NCBI RefSeq assembly: GCF_051251565.1
Contig: NZ_JBPOFB010000001.1
Coordinates: forward strand, 1-64,000
Direction of reading: 5' to 3'
DNA length: 64,000 nucleotides
DNA from: Marivita sp051251565
GTDB taxonomy: Bacteria; Pseudomonadota; Alphaproteobacteria; Rhodobacterales; Rhodobacteraceae
In this document: positions 51,607-59,946 of the stretch, piece after piece
How the letters are laid out: every line of letters starts with the position of its first letter
Position numbering within the stretch: position 1 is the first letter of the stretch
The notes under the pieces: model-generated
What the model saw: only the letters and a program-made list of their open reading frames with translations
Databases searched by the model: none
Told to the model about the DNA's origin: nothing
Position numbers and translations under genes: made by a program

Positions 51607-51636
51607 GCGGGAAATCTCTGGCAAGAGATTTCCCGC
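51607..51636. terminator. Perfect 13-bp hairpin between two minus-strand genes
   Basis: GCGGGAAATCTCT and AGAGATTTCCCGC pair perfectly around a GGCA loop, 29 bp beyond the stop of the downstream GST gene on the minus strand. It lacks a T-tract, but its strength suggests a 3' end or processing site. Confidence 0.55.
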
Positions 51637-51664
51637 CTATGTCTGAGGATGCTGTTTTACCCTG

Positions 51665-52540
51665 CTAGAGGTCTTTTGCCATTGCCATGAACGCGGGCCA
51701 CGCGTCGGGGTCATGGGCTGTCTCGTCTCGGCACAGCTTGTTTTCAAAGCCGTAGATCGTGCCGTTCAAGTCCAGAAAATAGGCTGGTGTGCCGCCGGTG
51801 AACGGGCAGGTCGCGTTGACGGCGGGGCCGGTGTCAACCGGTGTGGCGGCACGCGGTTTGGGACCGGGCCAAGGCTTTGTGTCGAACGGCTTGGCGTAGC
51901 GTTGAAGCGTGTTGCCGGTCACCAGCGCCATGGTGCGCCACTGCCGGAACATCGTGTCGGACAGGTGTGCGTCCACATAGGCCTGTGCCATGTTCGACAG
52001 CGCCACGTCATAGCCCGCAAACCGCGCGGCTACGGGGGCAAAGGCGATATCCGCGATAGAATAGCTGCCCAAGAGCCAGGGGCCCTGATCTGCATATTTG
52101 GTTCGCGCATGGCTCCATATGGTCTCAATCCGGGCGATATCGGCGCGTGTCGCGTCAGATAACGGCACGTTGTGATAGGCGGTGCGCAGGTTCATGGGGC
52201 ATTCGCCGCGCAGGGCCGTGAACCCGGCGTGCATTTCAGCGGCCAGCGCCCGGCCCAGACTGCGCGCGGCGGGGTCCGTGGGCCAAAGGCCGCCGTCCGG
52301 GTGGCGGTCGTGCAGGTCTTCGGCCATTGCCAGCGATTCCCAAACCACGGTGCCTTCGGGGGTCCGCATGGCGGGCACGGTGCGGGCGGGGGCAATCTGG
52401 GGCAATTGATCGGCAACGCTGGCTTTGTCGAATGCCACAAGATGGATTTGCGATGTCAGGCCCAGTTTGCGGAACAACAGCCAGCCGCGCAGTGACCAGC
52501 TTGAATAGGTGTAATCGCCGATAAAAAGCTCATATGTCAT
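51665..52540 (-). CDS. Glutathione S-transferase family protein, extended C-terminus
   Basis: The 291-aa protein has a GST N-domain (YELFIGDYTYSSWSLRGWLLFRKLGL, Ser cluster at the active site; QIAPARTVPAMRTPEGTVVWESLAMAEDLHDRHP) and a helical C-domain (GSYSIADIAFAPVAARF). About 75 C-terminal residues beyond a normal GST, including a Pro-rich stretch and PAYFLDLNGTIYGFENKLCRDE, form an extra small domain. The start at 52540 has AGAGGG upstream. Substrate unknown. Confidence 0.88.
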   Translation of the reverse strand: MTYELFIGDYTYSSWSLRGWLLFRKLGLTSQIHLVAFDKASVADQLPQIAPARTVPAMRTPEGTVVWESLAMAEDLHDRHPDGGLWPTDPAARSLGRALAAEMHAGFTALRGECPMNLRTAYHNVPLSDATRADIARIETIWSHARTKYADQGPWLLGSYSIADIAFAPVAARFAGYDVALSNMAQAYVDAHLSDTMFRQWRTMALVTGNTLQRYAKPFDTKPWPGPKPRAATPVDTGPAVNATCPFTGGTPAYFLDLNGTIYGFENKLCRDETAHDPDAWPAFMAMAKDL

Positions 52541-52744
52541 GCAGGGCAGCCCTCTGTTGCAATCCTTTTGAGCAACGCTAGCGCATCCCGAGGGCGTCTC
52601 CCAATCGTGAATTGTGTGCAGGTCTATCACGGTTGTGAATTTGAGCGGGGACGCACAGGGCTGCGTTAAAATTTTTCGATGAAACTTTGATCCATCACGC
52701 GGTTGCTGCCGTAGATGATATAAGAACTACACTCAGGGGGCATC

Positions 52745-53623
52745 ATGGCACTGGACTCGTTTAACGACCAAACCCTGTCTCGTCGCGCGATGAAGGCAGA
52801 ATTGCTGGACGCAGAGACGGAACTCAAGCTTGCGTACGCTTGGCGCGACCAGCGAGACGAGGTTGCGCTGCACCGTTTGATCACCGCCTACATGCGGTTG
52901 GCCATCTCGATGGCGTCGAAATTCAAGCGTTACGGCGCGCCGATGAACGATCTGATCCAAGAGGCGGGTCTGGGCCTGATGAAAGCCGCAGACAAGTTTG
53001 ACCCGGATCGGGGCGTTCGGTTTTCGACCTACGCGGTCTGGTGGATCAAGGCGTCGATCCAAGATTATGTAATGCGCAATTGGTCGATTGTGCGGACCGG
53101 ATCAACGTCCTCTCAAAAGTCTCTGTTCTTCAACATGCGAAGGGTCCAAGCGCGTCTTGAGCGTGAGGCTGCGGCCGAGGGCAAAGTCCTTGAGGGTCAC
53201 GAACTACGTCGAATGATCTCTGAAGAAATCGGGGTGCCGCTGCACGACGTTGAGATGATGGAAGGCCGCTTGTCGGGGTCAGACTATTCTCTGAACGCAA
53301 CTCAGTCGACCGAGGATGAAGGCCGCGAATGGATTGATGCTTTGGCGGATGACAGCGCGCAAGCTGAGGAAACGGTTGAGACCGATCTGGACCTTGCGCA
53401 GTTGCGTCAATGGTTGATGATGGCGATGAACCAGTTGAATGAGCGTGAACGCTTCATCGTGCGCGAACGCAAGCTGCGGGAAGACGCGCGCACTCTGGAA
53501 AGCCTTGGCAATGAGCTTGGTCTTTCGAAAGAACGGGTGCGGCAGCTTGAAGCGGCAGCCTTTGCCAAGATCCGCAAATCGCTTGAGGCGCAAAGCCCCG
53601 AGGTGCATCACTTCCTCGGATGA
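52745..53623 (+). CDS. rpoH: Alternative sigma factor RpoH, RpoHII type
   Basis: The 292-aa sigma-70-family protein directs RNA polymerase to heat-shock or oxidative-stress promoters. Region 2 is intact (YMRLAISMASKFKRYGAPMNDLIQEAGLGLMKAADKFDPDRGVRFSTYAVWWIKASIQDYVMRNWSIVRTGSTSSQKSLFFN, containing the RpoH box), and region 4 ends ESLGNELGLSKERVRQLEAAAFAKIRKSL. The short N-terminus without the LxRYLQEIRK segment fits RpoHII of Rhodobacter rather than RpoHI. CAGGGGG precedes the ATG. A terminator lies inside the next gene, chaN. Confidence 0.92.
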   Translation: MALDSFNDQTLSRRAMKAELLDAETELKLAYAWRDQRDEVALHRLITAYMRLAISMASKFKRYGAPMNDLIQEAGLGLMKAADKFDPDRGVRFSTYAVWWIKASIQDYVMRNWSIVRTGSTSSQKSLFFNMRRVQARLEREAAAEGKVLEGHELRRMISEEIGVPLHDVEMMEGRLSGSDYSLNATQSTEDEGREWIDALADDSAQAEETVETDLDLAQLRQWLMMAMNQLNERERFIVRERKLREDARTLESLGNELGLSKERVRQLEAAAFAKIRKSLEAQSPEVHHFLG

Positions 53624-54399
53624 TACGGTATTTCTTCCCCTTGTTTTTCGCCCCCACGGCTTTAGCCGCTGGGGGCGTTTTTGATGATGCTGACGTGGTG
53701 TTCCTTGGGGAGCTGCACGATAATCCGGGGCATCACGTGCGACAGGCCGAGTATGTTGCGGAATTGGGCCCCACTGCCTTGGTATTCGAGATGCTGACGC
53801 AGGCGCAGGCTGATCTGGTGACACCGGAGTTAATTGCTGACGAAACCGCACTCGAAACAGCGCTGGGCTGGGACGAAAGCGGCTGGCCCGATTTCGCAAT
53901 GTACTACCCAATTTTTGCCGCAGCCCCCGATGCGGCGTATTTCGGCGCGGCGGTGCCCCGCGATGCGGCCCGTCAGGCGATGTCCGACGGGGTGGGCACC
54001 GCGTTTCGGGGCGATGCAACGGTGTTTGGATTGCTTGATCCGTTGCCCGAGACCCAGCAGGCCGCGCGCGAGGCGCTGCAACTGGCGGCACATTGTGATG
54101 CCATGCCGCAAGAGATGCTGCCGGTGATGGTGGATATCCAGCGATTGCGCGATGCGGAACTGGCCTATTCTGCCGTGCAGGCGTTCGAGGCGTATGGCGG
54201 GCCGGTCGTGGTCATCACCGGCAACGGCCATGCCCGCAAGGACTGGGGCGCGCCAGTGTATCTGATGGCAGCCGCCCCCGCGCTGACGCTGGCCGCATTG
54301 GGGCAGGGCGAGGGAGATGCGCCTCCTTCGGGGGTGTTTGACGTGATCACGTGGTCCAACCCGGTTTATCGTGGCGATCCATGCGAGGCGTTCCGCTGA
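53620..54399 (+). CDS. ChaN-family haem-binding exported protein
   Basis: The 259-aa protein overlaps rpoH by ATGA and begins with a signal peptide (MIRYFFPLFFAPTALAAG). ChaN features are clear: DADVVFLGELHDNPGHHVRQAEYVAEL, ALVFEMLTQAQ, WDESGWPDFAMYYPIF and VVVITGNGHARKDWGAP. The family binds haem and is linked to iron uptake. The codons for the signal peptide also encode an intrinsic terminator (53649-53682), so expression may depend on translation from rpoH. Confidence 0.88.
   Translation: MIRYFFPLFFAPTALAAGGVFDDADVVFLGELHDNPGHHVRQAEYVAELGPTALVFEMLTQAQADLVTPELIADETALETALGWDESGWPDFAMYYPIFAAAPDAAYFGAAVPRDAARQAMSDGVGTAFRGDATVFGLLDPLPETQQAAREALQLAAHCDAMPQEMLPVMVDIQRLRDAELAYSAVQAFEAYGGPVVVITGNGHARKDWGAPVYLMAAAPALTLAALGQGEGDAPPSGVFDVITWSNPVYRGDPCEAFR
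53649..53682 (+). terminator. Intrinsic terminator within the chaN signal-peptide codons
   Basis: CGCCCCCA/TGGGGGCG (8 bp) stacks on CGGC/GCCG (4 bp) with a one-base bulge and a TTTA loop, followed by five T residues. It lies 26 bp after the rpoH stop, where a terminator for rpoH would be expected, but is entirely inside the chaN reading frame. It could attenuate chaN unless a ribosome opens the hairpin. Confidence 0.8.
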
Positions 54400-54458
54400 T
54401 TGAGTTTTGTCCTGTGGCCCCGTAACAAAGGCGCTGAACCCTGTCAGGACTGAGACTT

Positions 54459-55652
54459 ATGTTGAGCGGCAAACGTATCCTTCTGATCATCGGCGGCGGC
54501 ATCGCGGCGTATAAAAGCCTCGATTTGATCCGCCGTTTGCGCGAACGCGGAGCAGCGGTCACGCCCGTGATGACACGCGCGGCGATCGAGTTTGTGACGC
54601 CTTTGTCGGTGTCCGCATTGGCTGGCGAAAAGGTCTATACGGACCTGTTTGACCTGACGGATGAGGCCGAGATGGGCCATATCCAACTGTCCCGCGTCGC
54701 CGATCTGGTGCTCGTTGCTCCGGCCACGGCGGACCTGATGGCCAAGATGGCGCAGGGATTGGCGGGGGATTTGGCGACAACCTTGCTTTTGGCGACACAC
54801 ACGCCGGTGATGATTGCGCCCGCGATGAATGTGCGGATGTGGGACCATGCCGCGACACAGCGCAATCTGGCGGTGCTGCGCGGGGATGGCGTGTCAATGG
54901 TGGGCCCGAACGAGGGCGATATGGCGTGTGGGGAATTCGGTCCGGGCCGCATGGCCGAACCCTTGGAGATTGTTGAGGCCGTTGTCGGCGCGCTGACAGG
55001 TGGGCCGCTGCGGGGCAAGCGGATCATCGTGACCTCGGGTCCGACGCACGAGCCGATTGACCCGGTGCGGTATATCGCAAACCGGTCCTCGGGGGCACAA
55101 GGCACTGCGATTGCGGCAGCCCTTCGGGCGCTGGGCGCGGACGTTGTGTTCGTCACGGGCCCGGCTGAGGTGTCGCCGCCTGACGGCGTCGAGGTGGTGC
55201 CCGTGCAAACCGCGCGCGACATGCGGGCGGCGGTGCGTGCGGCCTTGCCAGCGGACGCGGCCGTTTTCGCCGCTGCGGTCGCAGATTGGCGGGTGGTCGG
55301 CGCGTCGGATAGCAAGATCAAGAAGGTGGCCGGGGCCTTGCCAACGCTGTCGTTCGAAGAAAATCCTGATATTCTTGCCGAGGTGTCGCAATTGACAGAG
55401 GGCCGCCCCGAATTGGTGATCGGCTTTGCCGCCGAAACCGATGACGTCCTTGCGAACGCCACCGCCAAGCGCGTGCGCAAGGGGTGCGATTGGATTGTGG
55501 CAAATGACGTGTCGCCGGCAACCGGTATCATGGGCGGGTCGGAAAACGCAGTCACGTTGATCTCGGACGCTGGTCAAGAGGAGTGGCCACGCATGGGCAA
55601 GGACGCTGTGGCGCGGCAATTGGCAGCGCGCATAGCCGATGCACTGGTCTGA
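54459..55652 (+). CDS. coaBC: Bifunctional phosphopantothenoylcysteine decarboxylase / phosphopantothenate-cysteine ligase
   Basis: CoaBC makes 4'-phosphopantetheine for coenzyme A. The 397-aa protein has an FMN-binding decarboxylase domain (about 1-185: LLIIGGGIAAYKSLDLIRRLRERG, VLVAPATADLMAKMAQGLAGDL, APAMNVRMW, PNEGDMACGEFGPGRM, with the catalytic Cys in ACGE) and a CoaB domain (IIVTSGPTHEPIDPVRYIANRSSGAQG, KIKKV, ELVIGFAAETDD). Length is normal. It starts 59 bp after chaN, and dut follows after 50 bp. Confidence 0.97.
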   Translation: MLSGKRILLIIGGGIAAYKSLDLIRRLRERGAAVTPVMTRAAIEFVTPLSVSALAGEKVYTDLFDLTDEAEMGHIQLSRVADLVLVAPATADLMAKMAQGLAGDLATTLLLATHTPVMIAPAMNVRMWDHAATQRNLAVLRGDGVSMVGPNEGDMACGEFGPGRMAEPLEIVEAVVGALTGGPLRGKRIIVTSGPTHEPIDPVRYIANRSSGAQGTAIAAALRALGADVVFVTGPAEVSPPDGVEVVPVQTARDMRAAVRAALPADAAVFAAAVADWRVVGASDSKIKKVAGALPTLSFEENPDILAEVSQLTEGRPELVIGFAAETDDVLANATAKRVRKGCDWIVANDVSPATGIMGGSENAVTLISDAGQEEWPRMGKDAVARQLAARIADALV

Positions 55653-55702
55653 CGGCGTGGGCGGGCCATTTTGCATATTTGGAAAAAGAAGAAGGGCAGG
55701 AC

Positions 55703-56161
55703 GTGGTCACGATTGATTTGACGTGGAGTGACGATGCGGACCGGTCTTTGGGCTTGCCTGCCTACGTCAGCGCGGGCGCGGCGGGGGCAGATCTGCGCGC
55801 GAATTTTCCCGATCGCGGCGCACTTGTGCTTGAGCCGGGGGCGCGGGTCTTGGTGCCGACGGGCTTGCGGATGGCCATTCCCGAAGGGTTCGAGGTGCAA
55901 ATCAGGCCCCGGTCTGGGCTTGCATTGAAGCACGGGATCACTTTGCCCAATGCGCCGGGCACAATCGACAGCGACTATCGCGGGGCGCTTGGTGTGATCG
56001 TGATGAATGCCGGGGATACGCCGTTCGAGATTTCGCATGGTGACCGGATTGCGCAAATGGTTGTGGCCCCGGTTGTGCGTGCGGTCTTTTCCGAGGTGGC
56101 CGCGTTGGATGATACGGCGCGGGGTGCAGGTGGGTTTGGATCGACCGGGGTGTCGAAATGA
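55703..56161 (+). CDS. dut: dUTP diphosphatase
   Basis: Dut hydrolyses dUTP to dUMP, protecting DNA from uracil and supplying dTMP precursor. The 152-aa protein has all trimeric dUTPase motifs: AGADLRAN, RSGLALKHG, NAPGTIDSDYRGALGVIVMN, GDRIAQMVV and the C-terminal RGAGGFGSTG. The start is taken as GTG 55703, with AAGGGCAGG upstream; the longer frame from 55583 lies inside coaBC. It overlaps the ThiF-like gene by 4 bp and follows coaBC, a common pairing. Confidence 0.95.
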   Translation: MVTIDLTWSDDADRSLGLPAYVSAGAAGADLRANFPDRGALVLEPGARVLVPTGLRMAIPEGFEVQIRPRSGLALKHGITLPNAPGTIDSDYRGALGVIVMNAGDTPFEISHGDRIAQMVVAPVVRAVFSEVAALDDTARGAGGFGSTGVSK

Positions 56162-57213
56162 TTGTTGTCTTTTCCATGGCTGCCGCGCTTTGGGGGCTGG
56201 GCGCGATCATGAAGATGCCGCGGCGCGCCCGGCTTTACATGATCGGGCTGCTGTATGTCGGGGTTCTGTTCATTCAGATTGCGCTGCCGATGGGACATCC
56301 CTTGCGGCTTGCCACCGGGGAAAGTGCTGCGCTTTGGATTTTGCTGGGCGTGTTTGCGGCATTGGCCGTGGTGTATGGACGTGTCGTCAAGGTCTTGAAG
56401 GGGCGTGCGCTGGTCAAGGAACAAGCTGACGCGCCAAAGGTAACACGGGGTGCGCGCTTTTCGGAAAGCGAATTGGAACGCTATGCGCGCCATATCGTGC
56501 TGCGTGAAATCGGTGGTCCGGGACAGAAGGCGTTGCGCGACGCGAAGGTGTTGGTGATCGGCGCAGGTGGTCTTGGTGCGCCTGCGCTGCAATATCTGGC
56601 CGCTGCCGGAGTGGGGACCATCGGTGTGATTGACGACGACATGGTCGAGAACGCGAACCTGCAACGGCAAGTGATCCACCGCGACCGCGACATCGGTATG
56701 CCCAAGGTGTTTTCGGCGCAATCGGCCATGATCGCGCAGAATCCGCATGTTGAGGTGCTGCCCTATCATCGGCGATTGACCGAAGGTATGGCTGAAGATC
56801 TGTTCCGTGGGTACGATCTGGTGCTGGACGGTACGGACAATTTTGAAACCCGCTATCTTGCCAATCGTGTGGCCGTGGCGTGCAGAGTGCCGTTGGTTTC
56901 TGGGGCGTTGTCGCAATGGGAGGGACAGATTTCCGTCTTTGATCCAAGCAGTGGCACGCCTTGTTACCAGTGCATTTTCCCGCAAGCGCCCGCGGATGGT
57001 GTGGCCCCATCCTGTGCCGAGGCGGGGGTAATCGGGCCATTGCCCGGTGTGATCGGGTCGATGATGGCGGTTGAAGCGATCAAGCTGATCACTGGGGCCG
57101 GTCAGGCGCTCAAGGGCGAGATGCTGATTTATGACGCTCTTTGGGGTGAGACCCGGAAGATTGGGCTAAAGCCACGCGCGGACTGCCCCGTGTGCGGAAC
57201 GGGACGCGCCTAA
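56158..57213 (+). CDS. ThiF/MoeB/HesA-family E1-like adenylyltransferase with N-terminal membrane domain
   Basis: E1-like enzymes adenylate the C-terminus of small sulphur-carrier proteins (MoaD, ThiS). The 351-aa protein has three N-terminal hydrophobic segments (about 1-18, 24-44, 56-77), then a full MoeB-type domain: VLVIGAGGLGAPALQYLAAAGVGTIGVIDDD (ATP loop), the Arg finger in NLQRQVIH, DGTDNFETRYLANR, and zinc cysteines CYQC and CPVC. Classical MoeB has no membrane part. ATGA overlap with dut suggests coupled translation. No MoaD or ThiS gene is in the window, so the partner is unknown. Confidence 0.88.
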   Translation: MIVVFSMAAALWGLGAIMKMPRRARLYMIGLLYVGVLFIQIALPMGHPLRLATGESAALWILLGVFAALAVVYGRVVKVLKGRALVKEQADAPKVTRGARFSESELERYARHIVLREIGGPGQKALRDAKVLVIGAGGLGAPALQYLAAAGVGTIGVIDDDMVENANLQRQVIHRDRDIGMPKVFSAQSAMIAQNPHVEVLPYHRRLTEGMAEDLFRGYDLVLDGTDNFETRYLANRVAVACRVPLVSGALSQWEGQISVFDPSSGTPCYQCIFPQAPADGVAPSCAEAGVIGPLPGVIGSMMAVEAIKLITGAGQALKGEMLIYDALWGETRKIGLKPRADCPVCGTGRA

Positions 57214-57280
57214 CGCAGATGGCCATTGTTGTTCTGCGGCCTCGACCCTAGGTTTTGACCATACCGAATAGGAGCTTTCG

Positions 57281-59293
57281 ATGACCAACCCGTTGCTTGA
57301 GACTTGGGACACGCCCTTTGGATTGCCGCCTTTTGCTCAGATCGAAGATATGCATGTCGCACCTGCCATCGATGCTGCGATGGCAGAAGGGTTGGCTGAG
57401 GTCGAGGCGGTTGCGCGTAACCAAGAACCCCCGACATTTGAGAACACCATTGAAGGGCTGATGCGCACGGGAGCAGTTCTGGACCGGGTGCTGGGGGTGT
57501 TTTACAATCTGGCTGGCGCCGACAGCACCGATGCCCGTGAAGAGATTATGCGGGAGTATTCACCCAAGCTTGCCGCGCATTCGGCAGCGATTTACGGCAA
57601 TCAGGCGTTGTTTGCACGTATTGAGCAGGTCTGGTCGGCGCGGGATGCGCTGGATCTGACGCCTGAGCAGGCGCGCGTGTTGATGCTCACCCATAGAGGG
57701 TTCGTGCGCGCGGGTGCGGCGCTGACCGGGGATGAGGCGACGCGGATGAAAGAGATCAAAGGCCGCTTGGCGGTTTTGGGCACTGCGTTTGGGCAAAACC
57801 TGCTCTCGGATGAGCGCGAGTGGCAGCGGGCTTTGGCCGAGGACGAGCTTGAGGGACTGCCCGGCTTTGTGATTGACGCGGTACGCGCTGCGGGCAAGGA
57901 GCGGGGGGCCGACGGGCCGGTTCTTACGTTGTCGCGGTCGGTGATTGTCCCGTTCTTGCAGTTCTGCCCAAACCGATCCTTGCGCGAAGAGGCATGGCGC
58001 GCTTGGGTCGTGCGTGGTGCAAATGGCGGGGCGACGGACAACCGCGCGGCGGTGGCCGAAATTTTGGCGCTGCGACAGGAACGTGCGCGGTTGTTGGGCT
58101 ATGATGATTTCGCGTCCTATAAGCTTGAGCCCGAGATGGCGAAAACGCCGGATGCGGTGCGCGGTCTGCTCATGGATGTGTGGGAACCTGCAAAGGCGCG
58201 GGCTGTGTCGGACGGCGCGCTACTTGAAGACCGGATGCGCGCGGACGGGGTCAATGGCCCGTTGCAGGCTTGGGATTGGCGCTACTATTCCGAGGCGCGA
58301 CGGCGCGAGGAATTTGCGCTTAACGAAGCAGAGCTAAAGCCCTATCTGCAACTAGAGCGGATGATCGAGGCGTCTTTTGCTTGTGCGTCGCGGCTGTTCG
58401 GCCTGGCCTTCACGCCGCTTGATGTGCCGATGTACCACAAGGACGCCCGCGCCTGGGAGGTGACTCGTGACGGGAAACACGTGGCGGTGTTCATCGGGGA
58501 TTATTTCGCGCGGGCGTCAAAACGGTCTGGCGCGTGGTGTTCCACAATGCGGTCACAGCGCAAGTTCCCGGATGTGCAGGCCCCGATCGTGGTGAATGTC
58601 TGCAACTTCGCCAAGGGCGATCCTGCGCTGTTGTCATATGACGATGCGCGGACGTTGTTCCATGAATTCGGCCATGCTCTGCATCAGATGTTGTCGGATG
58701 TGACCTATGATATGATCTCGGGCACATCGGTTGCGCGGGATTTTGTCGAACTGCCAAGTCAGCTATACGAGCATTGGTTGGAAGTGCCCGAGGTGTTGCA
58801 GGAATTCGCAACACACTCCGACACCGGAGAGGCGATGCCACAGGCCATGCTGGACAAGGTTCTTGCGGCTGCGACCTATGACATGGGGTTCCAGACTGTG
58901 GAATATGTCGCTTCGGCGTTGGTCGATCTGGCGTTCCACGAAGGGGCTGCACCTGCTGATCCGATGGCGGCGCAGGCCAAGGTTCTGGCCGAGCTGGGGA
59001 TGCCCGAGGCGATTGTGATGCGCCACGCGACGCCGCATTTTGCGCATGTGTTCACCGGAGACGGCTATTCGTCGGGCTATTACAGCTACATGTGGTCCGA
59101 AGTGATGGATGCCGATGCGTTCGAGGCCTTTGAAGAGGCAGGCGGCGCGTTTGATCCCGAGATGGCGGATAAGCTGGAACGGTTCATCCTGTCGGCGGGC
59201 GGGTCCGAGGAAGCGGATGTACTTTATACCAAGTTCCGCGGTCGGATGCCGGGCGTCGAGGCTTTGCTCAAGGGGCGCGGATTGGCGGCCTGA
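57281..59293 (+). CDS. M3-family zinc oligopeptidase (peptidyl-dipeptidase Dcp / oligopeptidase A type)
   Basis: M3 peptidases degrade short peptides in the cytoplasm. The 670-aa protein has the catalytic zinc motif LFHEFGHALHQML (HEFGH) near residue 460, with the third ligand Glu in a following helix, and the C-terminal GDGYSSGYYSYMWSEVMDADAFEAFEEAG region of the family. No signal peptide is visible. The start has AGGAG upstream. Whether it is a dipeptidyl carboxypeptidase or OpdA cannot be decided from sequence. Confidence 0.93.
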   Translation: MTNPLLETWDTPFGLPPFAQIEDMHVAPAIDAAMAEGLAEVEAVARNQEPPTFENTIEGLMRTGAVLDRVLGVFYNLAGADSTDAREEIMREYSPKLAAHSAAIYGNQALFARIEQVWSARDALDLTPEQARVLMLTHRGFVRAGAALTGDEATRMKEIKGRLAVLGTAFGQNLLSDEREWQRALAEDELEGLPGFVIDAVRAAGKERGADGPVLTLSRSVIVPFLQFCPNRSLREEAWRAWVVRGANGGATDNRAAVAEILALRQERARLLGYDDFASYKLEPEMAKTPDAVRGLLMDVWEPAKARAVSDGALLEDRMRADGVNGPLQAWDWRYYSEARRREEFALNEAELKPYLQLERMIEASFACASRLFGLAFTPLDVPMYHKDARAWEVTRDGKHVAVFIGDYFARASKRSGAWCSTMRSQRKFPDVQAPIVVNVCNFAKGDPALLSYDDARTLFHEFGHALHQMLSDVTYDMISGTSVARDFVELPSQLYEHWLEVPEVLQEFATHSDTGEAMPQAMLDKVLAAATYDMGFQTVEYVASALVDLAFHEGAAPADPMAAQAKVLAELGMPEAIVMRHATPHFAHVFTGDGYSSGYYSYMWSEVMDADAFEAFEEAGGAFDPEMADKLERFILSAGGSEEADVLYTKFRGRMPGVEALLKGRGLAA

Positions 59294-59334
59294 GGCGGTC
59301 GATACCCTTGCAGGGATTTGGCGCGTCGGATCAC

Positions 59335-59380
59335 GGGTGCAATCCTTCGATGGATTGCGCCCAACTCTTGGACGAGTTGG
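59335..59380. terminator. Two adjoining hairpins between convergent genes
   Basis: GGGTGCAATCC/GGATTGCGCCC (59335-59362) forms an 11-bp stem with one wobble pair, and CCAACTC/GAGTTGG (59361-59380) a second 7-bp stem sharing two bases. They lie between the stops of the M3 peptidase and the ArsR regulator and probably end both transcripts. No T-tract is evident. Confidence 0.55.
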
Positions 59381-59382
59381 GG

Positions 59383-59715
59383 CTATTGCTCTGATGTCAG
59401 CTTTTCGGTTTCAAGAAAGCGTTCGAACGCGTCAAGATTAATAGCCTCGAACTGACCAAAGGCTTGCATCCAGACGCTGGCATCCTTGAGCGCGTCTGGT
59501 TCCAGCTTGCACCATTTCACGCGCCCGCGCTTTTCCTGGCTGATAAGGCCCGCACCGGCGAGGATCATCAGGTGCTTTGAAATCGCAGCCAGTGACATGT
59601 CGAACGGCTCTGCCACATCGGTCACCGCCATATCGTCTTCTAGCAGCATCGTCAGGATTTGACGGCGTGTTGGATCGGCCAAAGCGGCAAAGACGGTGTC
59701 GAGCGTGTTGGGCAT
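59383..59715 (-). CDS. ArsR-family transcriptional regulator
   Basis: The 110-aa protein is a winged-helix regulator: FAALADPTRRQILTMLLEDDMAVTDVAEPFDMSLAAISKHLMILAGAGLISQEKRGRVKWCKLEPDALKDA. No metal-binding CxC motif of ArsR/SmtB is present, so it is more like SdpR-type autorepressors that often sit with polyketide cyclase/SRPBCC genes; no such partner is adjacent here. An inverted repeat lies 32 bp upstream of its start. Confidence 0.9.
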   Translation of the reverse strand: MPNTLDTVFAALADPTRRQILTMLLEDDMAVTDVAEPFDMSLAAISKHLMILAGAGLISQEKRGRVKWCKLEPDALKDASVWMQAFGQFEAINLDAFERFLETEKLTSEQ

Positions 59716-59746
59716 GCTACGCAGTAGACGCGGGTGACTGGGAAAC

Positions 59747-59762
59747 TCAACCGAAAAGTTGA
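59747..59762. promoter_or_regulatory. Candidate operator of the ArsR-type gene
   Basis: TCAAC-CGAAAA-GTTGA is an inverted repeat with 5-bp arms, located 32-47 bp before the regulator start, a usual position for an autoregulatory operator. The assignment is positional only. Confidence 0.35.
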
Positions 59763-59887
59763 ATATGCGATATCGGCTTTTTTGGACTTGATTGTCCGTG
59801 CGACCGTTTGGTCTGAGGCAGCTTTCCTAGGTAATTATCAATTATAATCAGTATCTTGAAATCGTTTTCGCCGTGTCCAACACTGCC

Positions 59888-59916
59888 TTGACTCGGATCG
59901 TGCTGCACCGTAGCAC
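59888..59916 (+). promoter_or_regulatory. Candidate promoter of the F0 ATP synthase operon
   Basis: TTGACT (59888-59893) and TAGCAC (59911-59916) are separated by 17 bp, about 30 bp before the atpI GTG. The -10 is a weak match but common in alphaproteobacteria. A GANTC site (GACTC, 59890-59894) overlaps the -35 element. Confidence 0.4.
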
Positions 59917-59946
59917 AAGGCCAACGTTCCAACCGAGGTGGAGTGC

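Noticed and set aside
52688..52725. TGATCC and TATAAGA upstream of rpoH as an RpoE-type promoter
   Set aside because: The elements resemble Rhodobacter RpoE promoter boxes, but the spacing is about 25-27 bp instead of the 17-19 bp expected.
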